From Nitzschia sp. pyKryTriq1 (Eukaryota > Bacillariophyta > Bacillariophyceae > Bacillariales > Bacillariaceae): 64,000 nucleotides of DNA. Each line of letters opens with the position of its first letter. Position 1 is the first letter of the stretch. The position numbers and the translations under genes were made by a program. Location: NCBI GenBank assembly GCA_956465555.1, contig OY101116.1:4154001-4218000 (forward strand). The letters run 5' to 3'. Below, piece after piece: positions 42,450-52,627 of this stretch. Under the pieces are notes generated by a model. It was not told the DNA's origin and made no database searches. It saw only the letters and a program-made list of their open reading frames with translations.

Positions 42450-43334
42450 CTAGTCATTAATAAGCGACTTTCTTCGAATAGGTCGATTCGGGGAGGACGA
42501 GGTGCAAGAAGAAGAAGGAGGAGGACGAGCTGGTGCTGTGATCGGTGGTGGTCCTGATGCAGCGTTGCTACTACTAATGGTGCTGGTGCTGGTGCTGGGT
42601 GAACATGCTGCTGCACCAGAACAAGAAGGTTGAGGAGGCGCGTCCTCGATGCAGTTCACAGTGGAAACGACCTCATCCAAAATAGCCAGCAAAAGAGACG
42701 AACGTTGTTCTTGTGGGTGTTTTCGTCGTTGTTGATCCCTTGGTATTGGTGGCAGCTGTGGTGATACATCTCCTATGATGGTTCTTGTTCGTCCGTGGAC
42801 TTCGTCGTCTTCTTCTTCTTCTTCTTCTTCCCACCTACTACTTTCTCCTATGGTGAGAAAAGCTGGTCGTTTGTAGTAATCGGGCTTCTTCTTCTTCTTC
42901 TTCTTCTTCTTGTTCTTCTGGAGCAAGGATGATCCTGCTAGTCGTACCAACGATGGTGTTGTGTAGTATCGTAATATCTCGTCTTTTTCATTCGGTAGTA
43001 GTAGTTCTTCTTCTTCTTCTTCATTGGGTTTCCATCTCTCCGAACAGTGGGGGTGATTTTCGTGATTGCGTTTTGCTACTAGCAGTGCTGGATTCTTGTT
43101 ATAAGTTGTAGTAGTATCGTCGGTTTTGTTCCCGACTCCGCGCCTTGTTGTTGTCGGTAGTATTCTTGGAATTCGTGCATGATCGGTCACAATTTGAATC
43201 GATCGTCCTCCTCGGACGGAAAGAGAAGAGCTGCCGTCGGCGTCGATGATCGTAGTAGTACTACTACTACTAGTAGCAATGGCGAAGAACTCGTCGGCTT
43301 GGAAAAACGATTGCAATGCGGATGTCATTGTCAT
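42450..43334 (-). CDS. Hypothetical low-complexity protein
   Basis: A single exon of 294 residues from the ATG at 43334 to a TAG. It contains poly-Glu, poly-Lys and Ser/Pro-rich runs. Less biased segments are MTMTSALQSFFQADEFFAIA at the N-terminus, SIQIVTDHARIPRILP, YYKRPAFLTIGESSRW, and a possible helix SSLLLAILDEVVSTVNCIED. No domain is recognised. It is called coding because these segments have mixed, protein-like composition and the frame is long. The opposite strand offers nothing comparable. The C-terminal Pro-rich region is probably disordered. Confidence 0.5.
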   Translation of the reverse strand: MTMTSALQSFFQADEFFAIATSSSSTTTIIDADGSSSLSVRGGRSIQIVTDHARIPRILPTTTRRGVGNKTDDTTTTYNKNPALLVAKRNHENHPHCSERWKPNEEEEEELLLPNEKDEILRYYTTPSLVRLAGSSLLQKNKKKKKKKKKPDYYKRPAFLTIGESSRWEEEEEEEDDEVHGRTRTIIGDVSPQLPPIPRDQQRRKHPQEQRSSLLLAILDEVVSTVNCIEDAPPQPSCSGAAACSPSTSTSTISSSNAASGPPPITAPARPPPSSSCTSSSPNRPIRRKSLIND

Positions 43335-43495
43335 TGTTGACTTGATGATGATGATGAAGTTTTTATTACTTTTGTTCTTGTTGTTCTTTTTGTTGTTGTT
43401 GGTAATGTGCTGATACCGGTATTATACTACTGTAGCTGTTGGGACTAAGGGATAATATGGGAGGATTGGAATGGAACGCTATTATTATTATTCTG

Positions 43496-44290
43496 TTTGT
43501 GAGAACAATCGGTAATGGTAGGTACTAGTACTTCTCGGATCGGAGGAACTAGTACTGTACCGGTACTGGTCTATTATTACTAGTAGTAGATAAAGTTTCG
43601 TCTTTATTTGTATTTAGTACTGTAATATATCAATGTTAAATGAATGGGGCTATAATGGCATTTGAAGAGTATATCAGGAATATTTGAACGCCTCTTATTA
43701 TTGTTGGGCGCGCGGGAGCCCTTTCCATCTACAGGTAGTATGCGGTACCGGTATGTACTACTATTTCCTCTATTCTTGATTTTCAATCAAGACTGTACCG
43801 TAGTTGTACTGTACTGTAGCTCTACTACTACTACTAGTAGCTAGTAGAGAGCAGAGTAGAAGTAGTGCTATCAGCGAACTTATGAGTCTTCTAATTTTTT
43901 GTGAGAACAATCGCAGAATGATAACGAAGCGTACTACGAGTAGTCGAACTACCGGTACTACTACAGGTAGTACGGTCTCGGATCGGAGGAACTACTACTA
44001 GCCACTGTACTGCTCGTCTGAGTCAGTATCTAATCTACTACTACTACTACTAGTAGAGAAAGTTTCGTCCATATTTGTACTATTTACTACTATAGTAATA
44101 TATCAATGTTTAATGGATGAATGATGGGGCTATACTAAATTGGCATCCGAAGAGTTGTCCTCTACTAGAGTAGTAGTAGTATTATCAGGAAGAATGTTCT
44201 TTCTTGAACGCCTCTTTTTTTTTAAAAAATAATTGCTGTTGGGGCGGGACGAGCCCTTTCCATCTACCGGTACCGGTATGTACTACTACC
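43496..44290 (+). repeat. Direct tandem duplication of about 0.27-0.39 kb
   Basis: Copy 1 (43496-43764) and copy 2 (43897-44290) both run from GTGAGAACAATCG through CTCGGATCGGAGGAACTA, AAAGTTTCGTC, ATATATCAATGTT, GATGGGGCTATA-like and CGAGCCCTTTCCATCTAC-like motifs to ACCGGTATGTACTACTA. Copy 2 is longer because of CTA/TAG insertions. Confidence 0.75.
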
Positions 44291-44640
44291 GGTATCTCTA
44301 CCGCCGGGTGTTTGGAAAGTATCGTCCACCCCCAAATTTGCGGATCGTCAAAGAACTCCTCTTTCAATTTTATTTTCGGTTTGTCCTCGACGACTTACCA
44401 AACACCACACGGTATTCATTATTTTTCAATAATAAAGACTAGTACGAGTAGTTGTTAGTACTAGTAGCTAGACCACTACAGTCTTCTCTCCTTCAAGAGA
44501 AGCCACGACAACCACGCACGGAGGACGAGGCGCTCAAGACAAGAACACCAGCATGAACGAATACTCCTACTATGGTAGTAGTACTACTACTACCGGAAGC
44601 AGCACTACAACTACTACTCTAGTATAGTATCGTAGTAGCT

Positions 44641-44818
44641 AAAGCAGCGAAAAAAGTGCACTGTCTACTAATTTAGCTGGTGCTACCTTGACGGTCGAGA
44701 GCAATGAATGAATCATCTCTCTTGCTGCGCCGGAACGATGTCAGCGACACTACTACTACTAGTAGTAGACAGTCCGGTTGATTGACTCAATGGACTCTTT
44801 TCACCCTACGGGATCATC
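44641..44818 (+). repeat. Long copy of the dispersed repeat (MITE-like?)
   Basis: Begins AAAGCAGCG and GTGCACTGTC, passes TACCTTGACGGTCGAGAGC and GCGCCGGAACGATG, and ends TTTCACCCTACGGGATCATC. It is the diverged reverse complement of 19217-19368. A CTACTAGTAG hairpin is inserted in the middle. There is no coding frame. Confidence 0.6.
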
Positions 44819-45436
44819 TACCTAGTTGTACTGTACCTGGTACTATTACATTACCCCCGTAGTACTACACTACAATACAGTATTTATACCATTCGTACGT
44901 AGTACAGACAGGGACGACTCGCTGGCGTGCGCGCGCGCATGTAGCCGTTGTGGTGGTGGCATTCGGAAGCTCTACCGGTATGCTATGCACAGTACATAGA
45001 GGTACATACGGTACATAATACTGTATGTAGCGTGGTAGCTCGCTCGTCAGGCGTGACAATAGTCAATCCACATGTACCGGTAACGCCTCGATAACGCTTT
45101 CGGATACTATAGTGGCGTGCGTGTGTGTGCACCAGTGAATGATGAGGATTTGGCGAATAGACATACTGTACGTGTACTGTATGTACCGCGAGGTATGTAC
45201 AGTACAAGAGCAGAAGCAAGAACCAACGACCATGAAAACTACTACTACTACTACTACTGCTACTGCTGCTACCGTAAAAAAGAAGGATCGAAAAAGTCTA
45301 TGCAGTACATTCATTCATTCATTCATTGATTCATTCATTCATCATCTTAGGAGGTTGAGCTTTGACGAACAGCATCAGGAGCAGGAGCAGCAGCAGCATA
45401 GTTCGTGACAACAACAACGACAACAACAACAACATC

Positions 45437-48400
45437 ATGATGGACGATCCGAAGAATCATCCGAAGAATCATCAGAATGGCAATGATGATGATTTGGATC
45501 ACGATAATGATCACGATGTTGATGACAATGATGATGATTATGACAATCGAACATCGGATAGTACGGTCTTGACCAAAGCGGTCATGACCCCCGATGGATT
45601 GTGTGTCAAACATCCGTTTGTACGATTGCGGGGACGGGATGCGCAAGGTCATGCCTTTCAACGTGATTCGTGCCAGGAATGCGATCGGGAATTTGTACAA
45701 GCCCGACGATCCTTGCAAAGTCGACAACAAGAACTGGATCGTCAACTACAAGCATTGAATATTAGTATGGAAGAACAACCACCACAACATGGTGGTGGTG
45801 CTGCAAGTGCAAGTGGTGGCGGTGCTGCAAGTGGTGATGGAACTGGCAATCATCATCGTAACTTGACTCCCAGCAACAGCAGTCGAAGAAAGTTAGTATC
45901 ATCCTCCATGATGATGATGATGATGAAGGAACAACCATCTTCCACTTCAACTCACAGTACGGCCAACACTGCCAATAATGCCAATGTCAATAATGCCAAC
46001 ATCCACTATCCCTATGGATCGCCATTGCCCTACTATCCAAACCCGTATCCGCCTCCGCCCTATGGATACGGCCCTCCTCCTCCTCCTTCGCCGTACGATC
46101 AGCAGATGCAGCAGCAGATGCAACAGCAAGGAGGAGGAGGAGGAGGAGCCGGCCCACCTCCACCACACTATCCACCACCACCACCACCACCGCACTATGG
46201 ATACAATACTCATTATCCAACACCACCATTTCATCAGTACCCTCCGCATCATCTGCAGCATCCACATCATCCACCTCCCACTTGTTACGAGCAAGACGAA
46301 GAAGAGCAAGACGACGTGGCTGTTCCTACGAGTACTACCACCACCACCACCACTACTGGTACTAACAAACCAAGAGGAGGTGGTGGTGGTGGAGGTGGAG
46401 GAGGAGGAGGAGGAGGAGCACTACCACCACCATCCGGCCCATTCTCTTCGCCACCTCGAGCGTTGCCCAACAACAATACCAACAACAACAACAACGATAA
46501 TGCAGATGCAGCAATTTCGTTATGGAAATTCTTGTTGCAACAAAAAGATGACGAAATCAAAGAATATCGTCATCAACAACAAGTGATGCAACAGCAACAA
46601 CAAGAATTGCGCATTGCCTTGGCCGTTGCCCAACAAAAACTCGTATCGGTAAAATCGAAAAAAGAAGAAGAGGAACAACAACAATATCAATGGCGGCAAC
46701 AACAACAACAACAACAAGAAGAAGAAAGTCAACGGAATCTGGCGCAACAACAACAACAACAAAAACAGTATCAACAACAAATTGCCACAATGGAACAACA
46801 ACATGCCATTCAAATCCAACAATTGCAAACATCCCTTCAAGATACCTTGCAACAATTGGCAGTGGTCGTGGCAGCAGCAACGACGGCAACGGCAACGGCC
46901 GCCAGTGCTACTACTAGTAGTAGTGCACCACCGGCATCGGCCAAATTATTGGACAGGGCCAAGGATTTTTTGGAACCGGATGATTTGGATGAAAACAGCA
47001 GTTATCGTAGCAGTACTGGAGGAACGACTACTTATCGGGAAGAAGATGATGGGACTGCCGTTGCGGTAGTGGCGGTTGCGGCCCCTACAAGTACTACAAC
47101 TCAAGGACAAGGACAAGGACAAGGACAAGGACAACAAGCTCCGCCACCGGCACGCACAACCAGTGTGACGGCTCGTAGTACCAACCGAATGATGATGGCG
47201 GCAAATACTACTAATAGTAGTAATACTCGTCGTGTCGTCCGTGACGAGGAGTATGATGATGAGGATGACGACGAGGATTACGATGACGAGGACGAGGATG
47301 AGCAAGCTGTTGGTGTGGTTGGTGTTGCCAAGCCATCATCTCCGTCTGTCAAGGAATTGGCTGCTCGGATGAACGAAAGTGCCAGCACCACGAATGTTGC
47401 GACTAATACAAGCACGAGCAACAATAACAACAACAACAACATCAAGAAGAAGCACCCGTGGGGCAGCACCAGCAACAACAACAACAAGAAGCCTGCACCG
47501 GCAGCATCAGCACCAGCAGCTTCTCAAAAGGTCGAAGCATCATCATCGATTCTAGATCAAGACGATGATGATGACGAAGATGATGATAATTCCTCTCCTG
47601 ACGAGGCGGAAGAGTTGCACATGAGTGCCGATGACTCCTTGTGGAATAGTACCCGAGATGAACTGTTGGAATTACAGCAGCAGCAGCAACAACAGCAGGA
47701 AAAGTCGACCACCACCACCTCCTCCAAGCCAACATCTACAGCATCGTCCTCTGCAAAGGTCGGTGCTGCTGCTGGTGCTTCTGCTTCGGATCGTTTCTTA
47801 CCCAAATACGTCATGCCCGGCGATGATGATGATGATATTTCTCATCATCCTGGAGAAGAACCACCACCATCCTCCACAACAGCTCACAACAACGGTCATT
47901 ATGGTGCTGGCGCTGGCGCTGGTGCTGGTGTCGATGAACGAAGTTTGGCACAAACCGTTGCATCGTCGACCTATGGGGAAGATCGACAAAAGGTCACACA
48001 AACGTCTCTGTTGGACCCGTATGGTGACAAGGGAGAATATACCGGAGTCATTTTACGGTCGACCGGTATGCCTCATGGATTGGGACGAATGATTTATGAT
48101 GAAGATGGAAGAATCTATGAAGGAGATTGGTAAGTTTTTTTTTTTTGGAATGAATGAATGTCTTGTCTTGTTCTTCCTTGGATGGAGTAGAATATGAATG
48201 TCGTGTTCATGTCTTGGATGGTCTTGGCTTGTCGTGTCTTGTCTCTGGAATGAAACCATACATACAGAGCGCGTCTAACTCACACCTTCGTTCGTTCTGT
48301 CTTTCTTTCGTTACTTTACGTACTACGTACTATATAGGCGCCATGGACGTTGGCATGGCTACGGAAGAGCCAGCTTTAGCAATGGTGATTCCTACGAAGG

Positions 48401-48927
48401 AGAATATAAATTCGATCAACGCCACGGTCGCGGTATTTACAAATGGCACGATGGACGAATTTACGACGGTCACTTTGCCGAAGACAAACGACACGGTCAA
48501 GGGATCTTTACGTGGCCCGATGGGGCTGTGTACGATGGAGAATTTGTCAATGGACAACGAGAAGGACATGGCAAATATACCTTTGCCGATGGTGGACAGT
48601 ATGATGGCTCGTGGAAGGATGGACGATACGACGGGTTTGGGACTTGTACATGGGAAGGTACGTTACTTTTACATTACTACTACAACTACTCGTAGTAGTC
48701 TACTAGTAGTAGTAGCAGCAGTATGAATACGTGTGTGTACTATGAAAGGAATGACCAACTCACTCTCGCATTTTGCTTTTTTTTACTTTCTTGTTTATAT
48801 TATAGACGGACGACGATACAGGGGAGAATGGAGAAATGGCATGGCGCATGGCCATGGATCTGAAACCTATCCCAATGGCAATATTCGGCACGAAGGAGAA
48901 TGGATGGACGACGAGCCGGTTCGTTAG
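45437..48927 (+). CDS. MORN-repeat protein with CxxH...CxxC motif and Gln-rich coiled coil
   Basis: Exons 45437-48129, 48338-48657 and 48806-48927 give 1,044 residues. The first ATG in frame is 45437; a TGA lies upstream at 45356. Near residue 50 the sequence DGLCVKHPFVRLRG ... DSCQECDREF forms C-x-x-H and C-x-x-C pairs, a probable zinc-binding motif that I recall as common in diatom proteins. Long Gly/Pro/Tyr- and Gln-rich disorder and a coiled coil (about 365-500) follow. The C-terminus holds seven full MORN repeats (G.Y.G.W..G..HG.G....) plus a partial one, spread over all three exons, and ends GEWMDDEPVR. MORN repeats commonly act in membrane or cytoskeletal scaffolding, and the same is inferred here. 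Both introns restore MORN spacing (TG|G Trp and G|AC Asp). Confidence 0.85.
48130..48337 (+). other. Intron 1 of the MORN gene
   Basis: GTAAGT donor after GGAGATTG, and acceptor TATATAG before GCGCCATGG. Removal of 208 nt joins GDW to RHGRWHGYG, giving a regular MORN unit. Confidence 0.8.
48658..48805 (+). other. Intron 2 of the MORN gene
   Basis: GTACGT donor and TTATAG acceptor, 148 nt. The splice joins TCTWE to DGRRYRGEW, continuing the MORN register. Confidence 0.8.
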
Positions 48928-49548
48928 TCAGTCGATACTACTACTAGCTAGTAGTAGATAGCCGATGAAGTAAGAATGATACACGAATGGTTGGGCGGGG
49001 CCAACTACTTTTTCAATGGAATGCATTTATATCAAACAAACAAACAAACAATGTATAATGCAAATATAGTAATGTGTGGTATGTTTATTACGATATCTTC
49101 CTGACACGGGTACGATCTCTACTACTACTACTACTAATATTACTACTGTAGCTAGTAGTAGATTAGAGCATGTACTACTATGTGTGTACGATCGTATGTA
49201 CGTAGAGCAACAGATAACAAGCAATAAATCATTTATTTCAAGATATAGAGTACACGCAGTATGCAATAGTACTACTATTACTAGTAGTAGACCCTCCCAT
49301 AGCCAACAACAACCACAACAAACCCGGGCCAGATAAAACAAAATATACATCCACTTCCCTTCACTTCGCGACCCATCATCCTCTTTTTAAATCCACATGC
49401 ATGGATGCATGCATAGTGCATACCCCTTGACGTTTTCCCCGCAAGCATCCCCGCAACCTTTCATTCATTCATTCATTCATTCGTTCATGCCAGCACCTTC
49501 GTGCCACCAATATCTCTCATTGGTATTAGTAGGTGACGATGATGATGA
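48928..49548. other. Convergent 3' region, no gene seen
   Basis: CAAACAAA runs near 49033-49051, CTA/TAG tracts, a TGCATGGATGCATGCAT motif near 49397-49413, and a (TTCA)n run near 49461-49484. No coding or RNA feature recognised. Confidence 0.4.
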
Positions 49549-51150
49549 TTATGTTGTTGTTGATGATGATGAGGATGATGAAGAGGAGGATGTATATTCT
49601 CCGTATTGTTGCGTCATGGTCGCTCCTTGAATACGGTGGACCCAGGTTTGAAATCGTTCTTGGGGTGACGACGACGACGACGACAAAGAAGAAGAAGAAG
49701 TCTGAGTCTGGAGGTGTAGTACCTTTTGAGAATGTTCTGTCGCCGCCTTCCAGAGTCGTTGGGCATGAGCACGGGATAGTTGGGCCAAGTGTGGCGTTGC
49801 TTCCAAGTTCAAAGGAGGAGGAGACGAAGAGGAAGAAGAAGATGATGATGATGATGCAGGTGATGGTGATGATGGTAGCAAACCCCGCAAGGCCCGGGGT
49901 GGTGCCGGAAGAGATTCGAAATGCGGCAAAGTCGTATTGTTGGGCAAGAGACTGAGAAATTGTTGGCTACTGGCAACCACCAAGGATGCCGCAATATCCA
50001 ATACATGGACTGGATAGGACACGACGGTCCTGAGGATGGAGGTATGAGGACCACGACGACGATCCATCATCCTCATCCTCATCCTCATCCTGATACTTGT
50101 ACGTTTCTTCTTTACTTGTTTGGCCAATCGTTGGGATTGAGTTTGAATCAAACGGGCCGGAGCCGCAATCGTTTTCTGCGCCAAGACGACCGTGGCATGC
50201 CGGGTTTCATCCCAGAGGTTCTTCGTACTAGTAGTAGTAGTAGTACTAGTACTATTATCCTTCGAAAGAGGTGCGGTGATACTGCTGCCACGGAGGTGCT
50301 TATCATCCCCATCCAAAGAGGAATCAGTACTAGTACTCGTATTACTCGTAGTAACAGTACTGGTCGTGGTGGACAACGACAAGACATCCTTGGTCCAGCT
50401 GGTCAATGTCGACAATTGTTCGGCAGAAAGAAGAGGAGCCGAGGAATGGCTGCTGATATTGTTGTTGCCGTTCCGAGGAATAGTAGTAGTAGTAGTAATA
50501 GTAGTAGTACTCCAGGAAGGCACCTGATCCCAAGTCGATTGAATTCCAGTCGATGCCTTGTCAAACAATTCTCTTGACTGTTCCAGCAGCTTGTTGTGCG
50601 CGGAACGAAAACTGGAAAGTCTAGTAGTACTACTAGTAGTATCGATCTGTTTGATGTTGTTGTTGTTGTTGTTATTGTTCGTACTACTACTCTTGTACCA
50701 CTGGAGGTCATGCTTTTCCACGTGATGCCACAAGACAAAGCCAAGAAATAGCACGAAGGAATGTTGGGCACGCTTCCTGATTGTAGATTGGCGATGATGA
50801 TGAGCTTGCCTGCTGGATGATGCTGCTGCTGCTGCTGCTGCTGCTGCACCTACAAGTCCCCGTCGCTTGCTGGCCGTCCAAAGAGAAGCCGATCCTCGAC
50901 CCTTCTTTGCTACCGTCACTTTATCTGGTGTCTTCTTCTGCTTCTCCTTCTTCAGCAACAAGACTGAACCAGAGGACGACGACGACGACGACTTGTTGAT
51001 GGGCATGATGCGGCGTTGTTTCTTCTTCATGCTGTTGTTTTTGTTGTTCTGGAGCAGAGAATCTGGACTGCCTGCTGTACCGGTGCCGGTAATACCCGTA
51101 TTGCTATTGCTATTCTTCTTGCTATTATTATTATTCTTGCGGAGTCCCAT
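49549..51150 (-). CDS. Hypothetical protein with one membrane segment and amphipathic helices
   Basis: A single exon of 533 residues from the ATG at 51150 (MGLRKNNNN). The frame remains open upstream but only to a TTG. After a basic, Asn/Lys-rich N-terminus there is one hydrophobic segment (SFVLFLGFVLWHHVE, about residue 135). Helical stretches follow: NKLLEQSRELFDKASTG, LWDETRHATVVLAQKTI, an Arg/Met run, then VVSYPVHVLDIAASLVVASS. Ser/Thr runs fill the gaps. The C-terminus has LSRAHAQRLWKAATEHSQKV and FQTWVHRIQG. No domain is recognised. The alternation of amphipathic helices could suit membrane or lipid-droplet surface binding, but that is speculation. The low-complexity Ser/Thr composition matches its neighbours. 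Confidence 0.6.
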   Translation of the reverse strand: MGLRKNNNNSKKNSNSNTGITGTGTAGSPDSLLQNNKNNSMKKKQRRIMPINKSSSSSSSGSVLLLKKEKQKKTPDKVTVAKKGRGSASLWTASKRRGLVGAAAAAAAAASSSRQAHHHRQSTIRKRAQHSFVLFLGFVLWHHVEKHDLQWYKSSSTNNNNNNNNIKQIDTTSSTTRLSSFRSAHNKLLEQSRELFDKASTGIQSTWDQVPSWSTTTITTTTTIPRNGNNNISSHSSAPLLSAEQLSTLTSWTKDVLSLSTTTSTVTTSNTSTSTDSSLDGDDKHLRGSSITAPLSKDNSTSTTTTTSTKNLWDETRHATVVLAQKTIAAPARLIQTQSQRLAKQVKKKRTSIRMRMRMRMMDRRRGPHTSILRTVVSYPVHVLDIAASLVVASSQQFLSLLPNNTTLPHFESLPAPPRALRGLLPSSPSPASSSSSSSSSSSPPPLNLEATPHLAQLSRAHAQRLWKAATEHSQKVLHLQTQTSSSSLSSSSSSPQERFQTWVHRIQGATMTQQYGEYTSSSSSSSSSSTTT

Positions 51151-52627
51151 GGTCGGTGATAGAGTTGTTTCAAAGAGAGTCAAAGTACAAGAAGAAGAAT
51201 AACGCAATTGCAATTGATGCCACTATTATTGTTGCGTATTAGTTAAAATACATAGTAGTGTTTATGTGAAGGATGGGCGGTGGCAGGCAGCAGGCGGGTC
51301 ATCGCATCATCATGGTCATGCATGCTGATACCGGTACAGTAGATGATGATGTGCATGAGAACTCGGAACTTTCAAAAGAAAAGACGAAGGATGATGTCGC
51401 GTGTCACCGGTGGGGATCATTCATGTTCATTCATTGGCGGATCCATGTCGTATTGGCGATGGCAGGCGAGGCTGGCGTTCGTGGGTGTCATTTCCCGCCA
51501 AAAATTTGAAAGAATTCAAACGCAAGTATGGCAGACGCAGCACTTTCCGCCCGTCGTACATACAGTACTCGTAGGCGACTACCGGTACCTGGTACGTACA
51601 GACAGTACCATACCATACTTGTACTATACGACCGGTAGCTCGCTCCTGCGCGCGCCGGGCGGCCGGCGGCAACGCCTTTTGACTGAATGACTGACTGACG
51701 TACCGGTACATACATACTGTACACGTTCAGCGTAAAGACAGGGGTCGGTGGTGGCGGTGCGAGGTGCGAGCAAGAAGGCGGAGAATAATCAGGCCTACTA
51801 CATACATCAGGTGCAGTATCTACAGTTAGTACAATCAGCGTGCGTGCGTGGTGGCTTCTTGCGAATTCCAAATAATGGAGGACGAACGCGAAAAAGTCAA
51901 ACGAGCGAATGAATCGAAGATAGAGAATTGTCCGTTTAGCTGTTGCTACCAGTGTATAGTTCTGTACTGTTGTTGTTGCAATTTCGGTTCTTGCGAATTT
52001 TACATAATGAACCTTTCTCCCCTGGAGATTGATATTTCTGAATAAATACCTGGTGAAATACATTTAGTAATGGGAAAGAAGGGAAGAATATATAATGGGC
52101 CTCTTTCCGAACAGCAGACTATCAGTAATATGCCACTGGAGCAATATTGTTCCTAGCTAGTACTCAGAGATTTATCGATTGGTCGGTCGAGGAAAATTCT
52201 TCGTCAAGAATTAACCCGAATCCGAGAGAGACGAACAGTAATAATGCAACTAAACTACGTACAGGTACTTCAAACGGATAAATATTGATATGGATGAAAC
52301 GTAGAATACTGTACGAACGATTCCCCCCAACATCATCATCATCATCATCACCTCGTTCACAAAAGCCATACCCTACTGGTATAAGCCACGACCTTGCTTC
52401 CTTCACTAATCCAGCACTATATCACCGTGCCGATAGTTGTTTTAGCCATTACGCAATCCAGCTATAAACTTCATCCAGCAGCAGCAAAAGCAGCGGCAGC
52501 AGCAGCAGCAGCAGCAACAAGACATGCAGCTACTGTAATACAGTAAGATACTGTAGTATAGGATACTAGCCGAACTATATATCACATAAAAAGCAACAAC
52601 AACAACAAAAAGAAGATAGATAGATAG
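51151..52627. other. Intergenic, no supported gene
   Basis: Lies between two divergent genes. A 191-codon minus-strand frame at 51488-52063 is open but has no protein-like pattern and crosses TACCGGTA palindromes. A 12-bp string TTCTTGCGAATT occurs twice (about 51855 and 51989). A CAG-rich run at about 52478-52520 precedes the next gene. Confidence 0.4.

Larger units (their letters stand above)
43335..45436. other. Intergenic with a tandem duplication and an element copy
   Basis: Holds the direct duplication at 43496-44290, the long dispersed element at 44641-44818, TTCATTCATT runs near 45310-45342, and the 5' UTR of the MORN gene. No gene recognised. Confidence 0.5.

Noticed and set aside
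48154-48726. 190-codon plus-strand frame inside the MORN gene
   Set aside because: It reads exon 2 in the wrong frame; the spliced frame gives regular MORN repeats.
51488-52063. 191-codon minus frame
   Set aside because: It crosses TACCGGTA palindromes and short duplications. The composition is not protein-like, and it has no family resemblance.
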